From: Littorina saxatilis
Lineage: Eukaryota > Mollusca > Gastropoda > Littorinimorpha > Littorinidae
Assembly: GCF_037325665.1 (NCBI RefSeq)
Contig: NC_090253.1
Span: 13,075,273-13,139,272, forward strand
Reading direction: 5' to 3'
Length of the DNA: 64,000 nucleotides
The notes beneath the pieces are model-generated. The model saw only the letters and a list, made by a program, of their open reading frames with translations, made no database searches and was not told where the DNA came from. Each line of letters begins with the position of its first letter. Position 1 is the stretch's first letter. Both the position numbers and the translations under genes were made by a program. This document shows positions 1 to 12,444 of this stretch, piece after piece.

Positions 1-242
1 GTACGCTAGGTTGTGCAGAGATGGGATGATTTGTGTATATGTATATATGTCTTTTTTGTTGTTGTGTTTTTTGTCTTTCTTTGACTGTATTATTATCTGA
101 CTGTATTATTATCTGACTGTATTATTATCTGACTGTATTATTATTAAGCAGGTAGTACGTTCATAATGTCCTCAATGTTTGCTTGTGTTGCCTTTGTAAA
201 AAATAAATAAGTGTAAAAAAAAATGTTAAAAAAAAGAAAAAA

Positions 243-381
243 GAAACCAGGCAAGTCAGTGTGTGCCAGAGATTTCGTATTGCTTGTTTAGTCTGTTGAA
301 CAGTAGAGCACGGTCTGTTGTGTCGAACGCTGCCGACATGTCAAGCAAGGTCAAAAGAGACACTTTACCGCTATCAGGTGC
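243..381 (-). mobile_element. LINE reverse-transcriptase fragment (jockey/CR1-type)
   Basis: The minus strand reads GKVSLLTLLDMSAAFDTTDR then ALLFNRLNKQY, which is the RT block with LLDLSAAFDTVDH in active elements. It is followed by a stop and LAWF, the equivalent of the downstream WF motif. Only about 45 codons remain. Confidence 0.75.
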
Positions 382-382
382 A

Positions 383-2345
383 AGCAAGATATTTCATTAG
401 GCCAAAACGAAATTGTATGTTTCTGGTCACCCGACCCTACCTAGTTTTTTTCCCGCCGACCCTAGACTTTTTTTTATTGCATTTGTAAAAAATAAATTTA
501 AACAAGAAGGGCAAAGCCCATACGACTCACATGCTTGATCTTGACCTTTACATGACCTTGATCTTCAGGGTCAAGGTCAAATAACTAAACCTAGCAATGA
601 CATCATACACTAAGAACTGCTTTACACATTTTTCCTACCAAAATACATGTGACCTTGACCCAAGGTCAAGGTCATCCAAGGTCATGCAACACAAAGCTGC
701 TAATTCAAGACATAGGAAGTACAATGGTGCTTATTGGCTCTTTCTACCATGAGATATGGTCACTTTTAGTGGTTCACTACCTTATTTTGGTCACATTTCA
801 TAAGGGTCAAAGTGACCTTGACCTTGATCATATTTGACCAAATGTGTCTCATGATAAAAGCATAACATGTGCCCCACATATTTTTTAAGTTTGAAACAGT
901 TATCTTCCATAGTTCAGGGTCAAGGTCACTTCAAAATATGTATACAATCCAACTTTGAAGAGCTCCTGTGACCTTGACCTTGAAGCAAGGTAAACCAAAC
1001 TGGTATCAAAAGATGGGGCTTACTTTGCCCTATATATCATATATAGGTGAGGTATTGAATCTCAAAAACTTCAGAGAAAATGGGAACAAGAAGGGCAAAG
1101 CCCATACGACTCACATGCTTTACACATTTTTCCTACCAAAATACATGTGACCTTGACCCAAGGTCAAGGTCATCCAAGGTCATGCAACACAAAGCTGTTA
1201 ATTCAAGACATAGGAAGTACAATGGTGCGTATTGGCTCTTTCTACCATGAGATATGGTCACTTTTAGTGGTTCACTACCTTATTTTGGTCACATTTCATA
1301 AGGGTCAAAGTGACCTTGACCTTGATCATATGTGACCGAATGTGTCTCATGATGAAAGCATAACATGTGCCCCACATAATTTTTAAGTTTGAAACAGTTA
1401 TCTTCCATAGTTCAGGGTCAAGGTCACTTCAAAATATGTATACAATCCAACTTTGAAGAGCTCCTGTGACCTTGACCTTGAAGCAAGGTAAACCAAACTG
1501 GTATCAAAAGATGGGGCTTACTTTGCCCTATATATCATACATAGGTGAGGTATTGAATCTCAAAAACTTCAGAGAAAATGGGAAAAATATGAAAAATAGC
1601 TGTTTTTTAGGCAACATTTATGGCCCCTGCGACCTTGACCTTGAAGCAAGGTCAAGATGCTATGTATGTTTTTTGGGGCCTTGTCATCATACACCATCTT
1701 GCCAAATTTGGTACTGATAGACTGAATAGTGTCCAAGAAATATCCAACGTTAAAGTTTTCCGGACGGACGGACGGACGACTCGGGTGAGTACATAGACTC
1801 ACTTTTGCTTCGCATGTGAGTCAAAAATGGGAAAAATAGCTGTTTTTAGGCAACAGTTATGGCCCCTGCGACCTTGACCTTGAAGCAAGGTCAAGATGCT
1901 ATGTATGTTTTTTGGGGCCTTGTCATCATACACCATCTTGCCAAATTTGGTACTGATAGACTGAATAGTGTCCAAGAAATATCCAACGTTAAAGTTTTCC
2001 GGACGTCCGGACGTCCGGACGGACGGACGGACGACTCGAGTGAGTACATAGACTCACTTTTGCTTCGCATGTGAGTAAAAAAAAAGCGTCAAATTCAAAA
2101 CGAAAGTAACAGACGGCAGACGACACAAGGGGGATAACCCCGCATCCTTTTTGTCTCATTTGTTTTGTAATGTGTTGTCTTTCTCTTTGTATAGTAAGTC
2201 CAGTCTATTTGCGTCACTGTATAGTTATTTTCTACCCTGACAAAAAACAAAAAACAAAAACAAAACAAAAAAATCCCTACCTACCTACCTACCCTATTTT
2301 TTGTAGCCATGTTACCAGAAACATACAACTTTTTTTTTGTTGGCC
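383..2345. mobile_element. MITE with AGGCCAA ends, interrupted by an AAGGTCA-rich element
   Basis: The left end (aggccaaaa, then tctggtcacccgaccctac) and right end (ccctattttttgtagccatg, then ttggcctt) match the intact copy at 62660-63028. The middle is displaced by the block at about 504-2075. Confidence 0.65.
504..2075. mobile_element. non-autonomous element rich in AAGGTCA, with internal duplications
   Basis: It opens acaagaagggcaaagccc and closes cacttttgcttcgcatgtga. The segment 608-1080 is repeated almost exactly at 1123-1570, and 1575-1825 recurs at 1826-2075. Many direct AAGGTCAAGGTCA pairs are present. No transposase. Confidence 0.65.
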
Positions 2346-2529
2346 TTACCCAAGGGCTGATTCAGTGCTATGGAACGGTCGATTAGCTGACTGCGACACG
2401 CTCATCAGGTTGTAAGAATTCAAATAGGACAGGAACTGTTTCAACAACTGTTTTCTGCGGTTTTTGACATAAGTTGGAGATTTAAAACTGGACGATAGTT
2501 CTTCAACTGATTTGGGTCAAAAGACTGGG

Positions 2530-3228
2530 TGTTTTTACACCCCCGGTATAGGGGTGTGTATAGGTTTCACTCGATGTGTTTGTTTGTTTGTTTGTTTGTT
2601 TGTTTGTGTTCGCATATATAGATCTCAAGAATGAACGGACCGATCGTCACCAAACTTGGTGAACAGGTTCTATACATTCCTGAGACGGTCCTTAGAAAAA
2701 TTGGGACCAGTCAAACACAGGGTTAGGGAGTTATTGGTGGATTAAGATTAAGAGTGACATATTAATGGTCAAAGGGAAATAACCTTCTCAGTTGGTGGCA
2801 GTGAGAATGGTTATTTCCCTTTGACCAACGGGGGTGTTTTTCCTACCTCGACGTACCCTTTCGCAATGGACCCTGTGTTTACGCGAATAAACATTCTGAC
2901 TTCTGACTTCAGACTTCAGACTTCAGACTTCAGACTTCTGACTTCTGACTTCGCAATGGACCCTGTGTTTACGCGAATAAACATTCTGACTTCTGACTTC
3001 TGACTTCAGACTTCAGACTTCAGACTTCTGACTTCTGACTTCAGACTTCAGACTTCAGACTTCAGACTTCAGACTTCAGACTTCAGACTTCAGACTTCTG
3101 ACTTCTGACTTCTGACTTCTGACTTCTGACTTCAGATTTCTGACTTCTGACTTCAGTTCAGACTTCTGACTTCAGACTTCAGACTTCAGACTTCAGACTT
3201 CTGACTTCGGGCTTCGGGCTTCTGACTG

Positions 3229-3264
<36 letters not shown>

Positions 3265-3330
3265 CGCATGTATTAAAGTTCTGAGTTCTCTGACGGGGGT
3301 GTTTTTCCTACCTCGGAGGAATTTCTTGTT
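2530..3330. mobile_element. TTACACCCCCG-type element with internal hairpin (copy A)
   Basis: It opens acacccccggtataggggtg and closes ctcggaggaatttcttgttt. Contains (TTTG)n, a shared block (gaacggaccgatcgtcacca) and a stem of about 18 bp around aaagggaaataacc at 2769-2825. The second copy is at 40368-40870. A related end lies at 59580-59800. Confidence 0.65.
2895..3228. repeat. 7-bp minisatellite (gacttca/gacttct)
   Basis: About 45 units alternate between gacttca and gacttct in blocks. A 64-bp piece with the Gcaatggaccctgtgtttac sequence is duplicated at 2864 and 2957. The array lies inside the element at 2530-3330. Confidence 0.85.
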
Positions 3331-3339
3331 TTAGTAGAG

Positions 3340-4140
3340 GTTTCACAAGAGCAGATTTATAAATCGATAAATGAAAATAAGATGGGAGACAAAGAGGTGC
3401 TTTGTCATGACACAAGTGACAACCTTCCATTTAGATGAAACCAAAGAATCTTTCTGTGCATGCATTAGTGTTCACAGCATTCTACATTATTATCTGAGTC
3501 AGCGTCGGTCAGCATGGAAATCATGTGAAAATAGAATTGATTCAAATTGAGTGAGGCAATTTAATTCCATTCTTCGATATTTTGACCACACAATATTTAA
3601 GTGAGCAGGTCATCATGACACACACAGAGTGGGAGGTGCCAATCTATGCACCCATCAACTGACCAGTTGGCTTTAGTATTTTTAAATAAATCAATAAAGT
3701 AAAATTATTTATGTTACATAATATCATGCCTTATATTGTCACCCTGTTGGTTTTTTTTAATCCGAAATGTTAGTTTGTTTTCTAAAATGAATATAACTAA
3801 TGATTACACACCGGTCGAGAAAACAGACAGCTGGAAGGAAAGAAAGCATGCACGACCACCCCCACCCCACCCCCCCCCCCCCACACACACACACACACGC
3901 ATACACACTCTCTCTCTCTATTTATAAATGTATACATTTGTCAAGTACAAGGCAGCTTTATTGTTTCACATTAAGAAAGAGCTATTGAGAACAATGACGT
4001 TAGATGATGTATGCCAACTTTACTTATCTGAATCTATACAAATAAATTCTCATTGAGAAAAAATTTCAATAATTTAATAATAATAAGAAGAAGAATTCTG
4101 GTAAATTTTAAAATGTTATAACTTAGTTTTGCCAATTAAC
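3340..4140. other. intergenic, no gene seen
   Basis: AT-rich sequence with one poly-C/CA/CT tract at 3858-3920. The part from 3900 to 4130 (ttgtcaagtacaaggcagct and on) recurs at 10320-10500, so it is a dispersed repeat. Confidence 0.5.
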
Positions 4141-4148
4141 CAATAAAT

Positions 4149-4149
<1 letters not shown>

Positions 4150-4204
<55 letters not shown>

Positions 4205-4228
4205 TGTGGAAGTGTGTGTGTATAGTGT

Positions 4229-4293
<65 letters not shown>

Positions 4294-4320
4294 TGTTGTG
4301 TTGTATTGTGTTGTGTGTGT
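4150..4320. repeat. (TG)n microsatellite
   Basis: Two long TG runs separated by a short imperfect stretch. Long open frames here are trivial Cys/Val and Thr/His repeats. Confidence 0.95.
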
Positions 4321-4439
4321 GTGCATTCGTGAGTGCGTGCATGCTTGAGTGTGTTTGTGTACATAGTCAAAATGTCCAACGGTCAACATCATCGTCAACA
4401 TCTGTACCAAGTTTCTACTTTCCTGAACACAGACTTGTT

Positions 4440-4760
4440 ATGAATCAAACATGACCCCTGTGATCCCAGAACTTGACGAAAGTCAATCAATCTCAGGTCA
4501 ATTCGGGAGATTATCTAACCCTAGAAGTGTGCAAGGTTTTAAAGTTCTAGTTTCGAAAACATCTGAGATAACCTCAACGTTAAGTTTTTATGAAACGAAA
4601 ATGACCCCGCTGTGAGGAGAGTCAACCAAACTGGGGTTACTTTGTAACATCATCGAACCCCAAGTGTGCTCATTTTCAGAGGTGTAGCTTGAAAACCATC
4701 TTGTAACACTGCTTCAGAATCACACCAAAAGGTGTTGTTTGGTGGAGGCAGAAAAGTGAC
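4440..4760. mobile_element. decayed repeat, 3' flank of the TRIM-like gene
   Basis: Phrases such as gacgaaagtcaatcaatctc, accaaactggggtta and gataacctcaacgttaag recur at 6900-7210 and 48540-48900, so this is a dispersed repeat family overlapping the 3'UTR. Confidence 0.5.
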
Positions 4761-4771
4761 GCATAAATTTG

Positions 4772-5685
4772 CTAAACGTCATAGATCGAACCATCGCGCT
4801 TGAGTGGAGTAATATTTTCTTCCTCCAATAGCGTGTACTCAATTACTTTGTCAAATACAACTGTGCCCTCGTTCCTTCTAAGCCACGTCACCACAATGCC
4901 AGACTTTGTCAGACACATTGAACCGGGGACCGAGTTTTCTCCACTACCGTGCTGCGGTCCGTGCAGCAGTCGCCTCCATTCTCCTTCACAGGAACACACC
5001 ACAACACTCTCACCGTCAACACACACAATGTACACGTTACCGTCATCATCCGCCAGAGTATGGACGGGTCCCTTCAGGTCAGGGTGTGTCAGTATTTCCA
5101 CCAGACGACCAGAGGTCACCTCCACCCTATACACACAGTCCTGGCCGCAATCCGGAATCAGAACATGGCCATCAACAACACAGATTTTAGATACCCTTTC
5201 TAAACCAGTCAGGGTGTCGCCGTCAATGACGGTCCTGACCAAGGAACCGTCACGTCGAATGACATCAACACCAGCAGGACCGCCATTGTCTTTATGACAG
5301 CTGACAAGCAACGTGTCGTCATCAGGACCATCAGTCACTCCGCGATATTGTCTCTTGGTCTGAAAGAGGGACTTGATGGCCAATTGACCGGAGACATCCA
5401 CAAGATATATGTTTTTTCCAAAGGCAGTCACAGCAACCAGTCTGTCAGATAGAATAGACAGATACACTGGTGGCCTCTCCAACTTGAGGGCGGGCAGGAT
5501 GTGTTCACCAGACAGCATCCTGGCTAATGCCGTGAGCATCTTGTCATGAAGATCCGCCATTAACAGCCGTCCGTCGTGTAAGGTCAGCACGTCATGAATG
5601 TATGGTTTCTCTGTGTCCTGGTCAGTGACAGCTGTGGTCTCAAACACACGTCGTGGGGTGGCGGTCAAAAGGTCTGGCGAGTTGT
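4772..5685 (-). CDS. TRIM-like gene, exon 2 (NHL-like propeller)
   Basis: Acceptor tgtctcag joins as DNSPDLLTATPRRV. It encodes about 303 residues of propeller and stops at TAG 4774-4772. Nothing interrupts the reading frame. Confidence 0.87.
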
Positions 5686-6102
5686 CTGAGACAGCAAAAG
5701 GAGTATAACATTAACAGTGTAACCGGGCTCAGGCGAGTAGTAATTCATGCACTGCACTTGATACTTATGTCACCTGTATCAATAAATCCATTTAGTTATT
5801 CAACTATTAGAATATTTTACATATTCAAACTTACACAACCCCCAACCTCCACCAAATCCTTTTTGAAAAAAATACCGATGATGGTTTTTTTTACAAGAAT
5901 CATAATCATTACTCATTTTGGTTAAAGCGTGTTTTTATTAATTCCTTGTAACAACATTAAGAACGTTAACAAGCAGACTGCTTATGGACACGTTCTAAAA
6001 CTGATAATCAATACACATTCTGATAACAAGACATGGCGAACAAGTGATAACTTCAACCCTTATCTTTCAAAATATTTCATAATATTTTTTTATACAAATA
6101 AA

Positions 6103-6183
<81 letters not shown>

Positions 6184-6350
6184 TGAAACTGAACTTTATT
6201 ACCAAAGGATAGAGGTTTTGGGCAAAGCCTAATCTTACAACCTGTCCCTTTTACAAACACTTAATACGGACGCACAGAATATAGATAGTAAAATTGACAA
6301 GGTTATTGTTTCTTACACTGTTACAGACGTACCTAATGTAAATAGTAATA

Positions 6351-6447
<97 letters not shown>

Positions 6448-7223
6448 TGTGCTTTGCTACATCTATTGCACTGCATATGCAGTCACTGTTATAATATCAG
6501 CCGAAGTGATCAGTTGACATAACGTAATCTTGTACAACAGAAAATATTTTCGTGTTAAAAAATATGCTCATTTTCTTCTTTCCCAGATTGAGTTTTGGCT
6601 AGCCCAGACAAAATATATGTATACTCAGACACTTGCGTGACCTCATTTCTGACTCTATGACATCATAACATGATGTCATCACCAAGAGATTAGTCAGGAC
6701 TGTGACCAAATCAAACAATGTCATCATAGCTTAATGAGGTCAAGACTTATATCCTTGATAGCTCAGTGGACATTTTCAGTGGTGACAATCTTTTCCAGCA
6801 AACATTTTCATGCTGGGACTCTAAATTTGATGACATCAACTGATCAAGCCAAATTTTGGTCATGTCTGCTGATTACCAACACTTACAATTTCATGAAATT
6901 TGGAGCCTTTTGCTCCCAAAATAGCTGAGAAAACCTCAATGAGTTTTTACAAACATGACCCCGCTGTAACCCCAAAATGTGACGGGGGTCAACCAAACTA
7001 GGGTCACGTCGGTAGATTATCAAACCCTTCAAGTGTTCAAAGTTTCAAAGCGTGAAGTTATTATGAATCGAACATGACCCCGCTGTGAACCCATAATGTG
7101 ACGAGGGTCATCAAGTCACTTCATGAGATCATCAAATCCTAAAACTGCAAAGTTTCAGAGGTCTAGCTTTAAAAACTTCCGAGATAATCCCAACGTTAAG
7201 CCTGACAGCCTCCATACAGACGG

Positions 7224-7254
<31 letters not shown>

Positions 7255-8304
7255 ATATATATAAATTATATGAATCCGAATACTCACCAATTACTCAGGT
7301 GAGTAAACAATCACCACCTCCCGAGCCTAACAGATGCGAAGTCAAAAACACACGCACACAAAACGTTATGCATACATGTACGCTTACACGAACGCAAATT
7401 TGACGTACAAACCTGCTGTTTTCATCAGACGTGAAGACTCACTTCGCAGCTTGACCATGACGTCATACTCCCGACAGCCCCTTCTTACGTCACGCAGGCG
7501 TTTCTGGAGATCTAGAGCCTTCACTGTGGCTTTGACGTTAGCAATATTCAATCCACTGACACTAGCTACTCCATCGACATCAGTGGTGACCTTGACATTA
7601 GACAGTCTGTCAGTGTAAATGTCAAGAATCTCCGCTCTTCTCTCGGCCATTTGTGCTACTTGCAGTGCCAGTGTAAAGACGTTTTGTGCAGCTTGAGCGA
7701 TCTCCTTCACATCACGGGTTGTTTTTTTCAGCAGCTGCACCTGGCGCTCAACCCACTGCCTGTCAGACTCGGTCTGTGTGGTGCTGTCTTCACCGACTTC
7801 AGTGACTGTCGGCTTCGGAGATTGTGGCTTGTGTGTGTTGCCTGTCGTAGCGGTGGCCCCGGGGGGAGCATTGCACAGTGGTCGGGGAAGTGGTTGTTGC
7901 ACGTGATCACCGGACACTCTCATCTTCCCGTGAGCAACAGAACAGGCGTCACAGTACATCTGTAAACAGTCCTGACATATCATGGTAGCGTCTTTGGTCT
8001 GACATACGTGACACGACTGCTGACTTAGATCCTGCAGACGTTGGTAGACCAGATCGTGTAGCACGAATTCTGCACTTAATCCTTCTGTCCAACCGCTGAC
8101 TGCTTCCTCTGTCTTCACTGGAAAACTTGTCTCACAGTCAGGGCAAAGTTTGTTTTTCTGCAAGTGGCGTAAGCATTTTCTGCAGGTCACATGACCACAG
8201 GGCAGGATGGTTGCCCCAAGACACAGACACCCACAGTTACGGCAGTCAGTGAAACTTGTAGTCTTGCCTGGCGTTGAGAATGAGATCGGTGAAGCCATTG
8301 CCAT
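4772..8304 (-). CDS. RING/B-box/coiled-coil protein with NHL-like propeller (TRIM-like E3 ligase)
   Basis: Two coding exons (7413-8304 and 4772-5685), 601 aa. RING C3HC4: Cys21, Cys24, Cys36, His38, Cys41, Cys44, Cys54, Cys57. B-box: Cys98, Cys101, Cys110, Cys113, Cys118, Cys121, His125, His134. A coiled-coil stretch (VQLLKKTTRDVKEIAQAAQN and on) is followed by about 300 residues of repeating beta-strand sequence like an NHL propeller (DGRLLMADLHDK, DDDTLLVSCHKDNGG, DDDGNVYIVCVDGES). All zinc ligands are present, so E3 ubiquitin ligase activity is expected. This is the TRIM2/3-like layout that is greatly expanded in molluscs. Exon 1 donor GCAG|GTTTGT and exon 2 acceptor gtctcag agree in phase 1. 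Start at ATG 8304, just inside acceptor catagcag, so a 5' non-coding exon exists. It lies downstream of the STAND gene on the same strand. Confidence 0.88.
5690..7330. other. intron of the TRIM-like gene: GA tracts and a dispersed repeat
   Basis: (GA)n at 6107-6170 and 6352-6445. The segment at about 5925-6035 recurs at 12290-12415. The block 6590-7310 has the same accaaact, aacgttaag and gtgagt motifs as the elements at 504-2075 and 48438-48994. No exon seen. Confidence 0.6.
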
Positions 8305-8315
8305 GTTTGATTCAC
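7413..8315 (-). CDS. TRIM-like gene, coding exon 1 (RING, B-box, coiled coil)
   Basis: Acceptor catagcag puts the exon start at 8315. ATG is at 8304-8302, with a second ATG two codons on. It encodes residues 1-297 and ends on GCAG|GTTTGT. Confidence 0.87.
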
Positions 8316-8329
8316 CTGCTATGACAAAA

Positions 8330-9000
8330 GAATAGTGAAAAACATTAACTAGTTAATTGTCAATCTTTTTGAAACGGTGAATTCTACTTTGTGATTTAAC
8401 AGACCTTCAATTTCAATAAGATCTAGATCTATGTCAGTTTGGTTTGTTGTGTGTAAATTCTGAGCAATAACGAAACGCTGACAATCAAAAAGCAAAGAAT
8501 TGTTTTATTTAAGAAAAAAAAAACAACCAGAAGAAATCATTACAAGTGTCACGAAAAGTTTGCATAACAAGCCAAAGTGTGTGAATAGAGTGGTTCACAT
8601 TGTTGCGAGCGTTGTTCTCGCCACTTTCGAACATTACTTGCATGCGTTGGTAGTCAGCAAATAACTGTCAATTAAAGATGGCCACCACCCAGGATGAAGT
8701 GTCACAAAAACTATTCCTCACCAGGTGTTCCTGTTGCTAGAGTTAATCTTCGACCAAACACAGCAGCCGATGACTTTCTAACAGGTGTGCTCCTGGGCCA
8801 ACCTGCTGTTTCAACAACTCCTGTTTCAGTTTCAGCGTTTCCTTTCTGCCCGCCACCGGCAGCGTTATTTGTTACAGGGGATTCTAGTGAATTTAAGTTA
8901 CTTCCCTTGCTACTTACTTGGTTGCGACGGGCTATACGCACGGTCCTGTGTGCATTCGCCACGAGTGTGTGCTATATTCACTGAACGGTTAACGTTTGCT
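8330..9000. other. upstream region of the TRIM-like gene
   Basis: No coding exon is supported. The 5' non-coding exon implied by the acceptor at 8316 should lie here or further upstream, but its donor could not be chosen with confidence. Confidence 0.4.
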
Positions 9001-9005
9001 ACCAG

Positions 9006-9611
9006 CAGGGCCGGACTAGGCGAAGAGGAGGGGGGGGGTTGCCAGTGGTGGCCCAGGGGGATGTCCCCCCTGGCGGCAGGGGCGGATCAGTTCATTTTAT
9101 GACTGGTTTTTTTCAAAAGTATATTGTGAAGATATGGGTGTGAAGGCGCGAAGCGCCGAGCCGACGGCGCGAAGCGCCTAGCTTGCTAGGGGGGTCCGGG
9201 GGCATGCCCCCCCGGAAAATTTTGAAAAAAAGGATGCAAAATGGTGCAATCTGGTGCATTCTGAGGATGATCATTACCAGTTTCAGGCAGCAGATTTTGT
9301 CACTGATTAATACCCCAAAAATTGAAACTCAATGTAAAATAAAGAAATGCATACCTCATTCAATATTTTTATTTTTTGGCTGGGGGGGGTCCGGAAACCC
9401 TAGAACCCACCCCCCCTCGTTGTGGGGGTCAGGGGGCGAAGCCCCCTGAAGCTGACGGGTAGGTCATATTCTGAGATAAGAAAATGGTCGCTCCTTGCAT
9501 AAAACGGCATAAAATAAGCAATAATAAAAAAAAATTAAATAAGTAAGGTACATGTTTAGGCTAGGGGGGGGGTTGCGCAACCCCCATAACCCCCCCGGTA
9601 GTCCGGCCCTG
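9006..9611. mobile_element. CAGGGCCGGAC terminal-inverted-repeat element, 606 bp
   Basis: Ends CAGGGCCGGAC and GTCCGGCCCTG. Flanked by ACCAG on both sides (9001-9005 and 9612-9616), a 5-bp target duplication. It carries an internal palindromic block shared with the copies at 10998, 25985 and 61098. No transposase. The ends resemble hAT-type elements, but the 5-bp duplication is not the usual 8. Confidence 0.8.
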
Positions 9612-9616
9612 ACCAG

Positions 9617-10283
9617 GGTGCATAATTTGCACTGCTAGAACTGAGATACGTCTTCATTTCAGTAACTGTGGGTAAATAGTTCCATTAAATTGTCACCTTG
9701 TTTGCTTTTATATGATTTTTAGAGATCGCCAGATTGTATTGTGTGAATAACATAATTCGGTCAAGTGTGCACACGGCGCCTTGCTAATAGTAGCTAGGTC
9801 CATTGGTATGGAAACAGCCGTGTTTCTAGCGAAAGAATCTGCATTTTAACTCGCCATATCTTCAAATCAATTCTGACTAGAACAGCAAAATCTGACTATC
9901 TTGTTAAACAATTACTGAGCCTTACGAATCTGGTAGTGATTTTTTTTTCTTTCTGCGAAGCGGCCTTTAGGCCTTGCAAATCTATACACCAAGTAAATAG
10001 ATCTAATACGCCCGTAGATTAGAACAATGGCGTTTTTGAAGCCTGCGAATGTTGTGTGTACGAGTTGCGTGAATCCTCAATGGTTCACGTTCGGATCAAT
10101 GTGGGTGAAGCTTTGATTGAATCTAAACCGAACTGCCTTGTATAGTTACAATTAACCTGTGTCCTTGGGCTCGATGTTATTCTGTAAACTTCTTCGTATC
10201 CGTGACTTTGGTTAAAAACAAATGATAACTGACATCAAGAATAGCTGAAAGGATAGCAAGCATGCACTCCCCCCTCCCCCCCC

Positions 10284-10321
<38 letters not shown>

Positions 10322-10500
10322 TTATAAATGTATACATTTGTCACGTAAGCTTACAAGGCAGCTTTATTGTTTCACATCAAGAAAAAGGTCTTAATAACAA
10401 TAACGCCAGATTCACATGCCAACGTTACTTCTCTGAATCTATACAAATAACTTCTCATTGCGGAGAAAAGCACAATAATGATAAGGATTCTGGTAAATTG
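9617..10500. other. intergenic, no gene seen
   Basis: Mixed unique sequence. 10268-10320 is C-rich/CT repeat, and 10320-10500 is a second copy of the repeat at 3900-4130. Confidence 0.5.
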
Positions 10501-10584
10501 TAAAATGTTATAACACACACACACACACACACCGTGACACACACACATTTGCGTGTCCTAGTTGTATACGCTGAAGAAGAAGAA

Positions 10585-10700
10585 AACAGTAGTGTGTGTG
10601 TATGTGTGTGTGTGTGTGTGTGTGAGTGTGTGTGTGTGTGTGTGCGTATGTGTGTGTGTCCATATGTGTGTGTGTGTTGTGTGTGTGTGTGTGTGTGTCC

Positions 10701-10738
<38 letters not shown>

Positions 10739-10997
10739 ATATGTGAATGTGTGTGTGTGTATGTGTGTGTGTGTGTGTCCATATGCGTGTGTGTTGTGTG
10801 TGTGTGTGTGTGTGTCCATATGTGTGTGTGTGTGTTGTGTGTGTGTCTGTGCGTATGTGTGTGTGTGTCCATAATTATGTGTGTGTGTGTGTGTCCATAT
10901 GTGTGTGTGTGTGTGTGTGTGTGTTGTGTGTGTGCGTGTCCATATGTGTGTGTGTGTGTGTGTGTGTCAATATGTGTGTGTGTGTTGTGTGTGTGTG
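10585..10997. repeat. (TG)n with regularly spaced tgtccatatg punctuation
   Basis: TG runs are broken about every 40-60 bp by gtccatatg or gtccataattatg, a compound minisatellite. Confidence 0.9.
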
Positions 10998-11398
10998 CAG
11001 GGCCGGACCCAGGGGGGGGTTCCAGGGGTTCCGGAACCCCACCCCTGAAAAAAGCATGTACCTTGCTTTGAGTGTTGTTTTTTTGTTTGTTTTTTTTAAA
11101 ATAAATTTTGTGTGTGTCTCTAAGAAATTTTATTCAATGTGAAATCCGATGAGAAAAAGGTACCCCCCCCCCCCCCCACAATGCTGCTCTTAACCCTCAA
11201 AACAAGGCCCAGAATGCACCAGATTGCACAGATTTTAACCGTTTTTCAAACATTTTCCGGGGGGGCATGCCCCCGGACCCCCCTAGTTCGCGCGCCTGCT
11301 TTGCAGGCGCGCGCTTGTGGCTTCGCCACTTCGCTGATTTGCCCCCCCAAAAAAGGAGGAACCCCCCCCCCCCCTTACAACTCATTTGGTCCGGCCCT

Positions 11399-11399
<1 letters not shown>
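10998..11399. mobile_element. CAGGGCCGGAC element, 402 bp, inside (TG)n
   Basis: Ends CAGGGCCGGAC and GGTCCGGCCCTG, with GTGTG on both sides. It shares the ccgggggggcatgcccccgg palindrome with the other copies. The (TG)n tract resumes immediately at 11400. Confidence 0.8.
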
Positions 11400-11472
<73 letters not shown>

Positions 11473-11740
11473 GTGTGTGTGTGCATGCTTCAGTGTTTTT
11501 GCTTATTTTACGTGACAAAAACCATACTAAATTACACAAAATGTTCATAATGGTGGACATAACAACAATGAACTAGTAGAACAAATTGTGGGAATGGGGA
11601 TGGGGAGAGAAAAAAGAGGGGGTTAGCGCATTGGGGGGGGGGGGGGGGAAGAACATCCAGGCAACCACAAGCAAAGACTAGGACGAAAGCGCGTGGGAAG
11701 AGAACATCAATTCTGAGACATGAGCATGTACATTCAAGTT

Positions 11741-12158
11741 AATCAATCAATCAATCAATCAATCAATGAGGCTTATATCGCGCATATTCCGTGGGTACAG
11801 TTCTAGGCGCTCTGCAGTGATGCCGTGTGAGATGAAATTTTATACGGCCAGTAATTGCAGCCATTTCGGCGCATATTTACCTTTCACGGCCTATTATTCC
11901 AAGTCACACGGGTATAGGTAGACAATTATTAACTGTGCCTAAACAATTTTGCCAGGAAAGACCCTTTTGTCAATCGTGGGATCTTTAATTGCACACCCAA
12001 TGTAGTGTACACGGGGGGGAGTTCGGACACCGAAGAGAGTCTGCACACAAAGTTGACTCTGAAATAAATTTCCGCCGAACCTGGGATCGAACTCACGCTG
12101 ACAGCGGCCAACTGAATACAAATCCAGCGCGCTACCAAATGAGCTATATCCCCGCCCC
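11741..12158 (-). mobile_element. tRNA-headed SINE with ATTG tail (family 1)
   Basis: The minus strand begins with a tRNA-like head (gatatagctcatttggtagc, then gagttcgatcccaggttc as B box). It continues through a shared body (aaagatcccacgattgacaa) and ends gcgatataagcctcattgat with repeated ATTG. Confidence 0.85.
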
Positions 12159-12444
12159 AAGTTAAAGGTCCTTGTCTACATTTTTATACCGAAATCGCCA
12201 TTTGACCATTAAAATGCAGAGTCTATTATCTACAAATCCTTTCGATCAGGAAAGACGAAGCCAGTGTAGCCGTTTGAAAATTGATTTAAGCGTGTTTTTA
12301 TTAATTTCTTGTAAACATGTTATATACAGTAACAACATTAAGAACGTTAACAAGCAGACTGCTTATGGACACGTTCTAAAACTAATAATCAATACACATT
12401 CTGATAACAAGACATTTGAAAATTCATTGTAGTATTCCAGCGTA

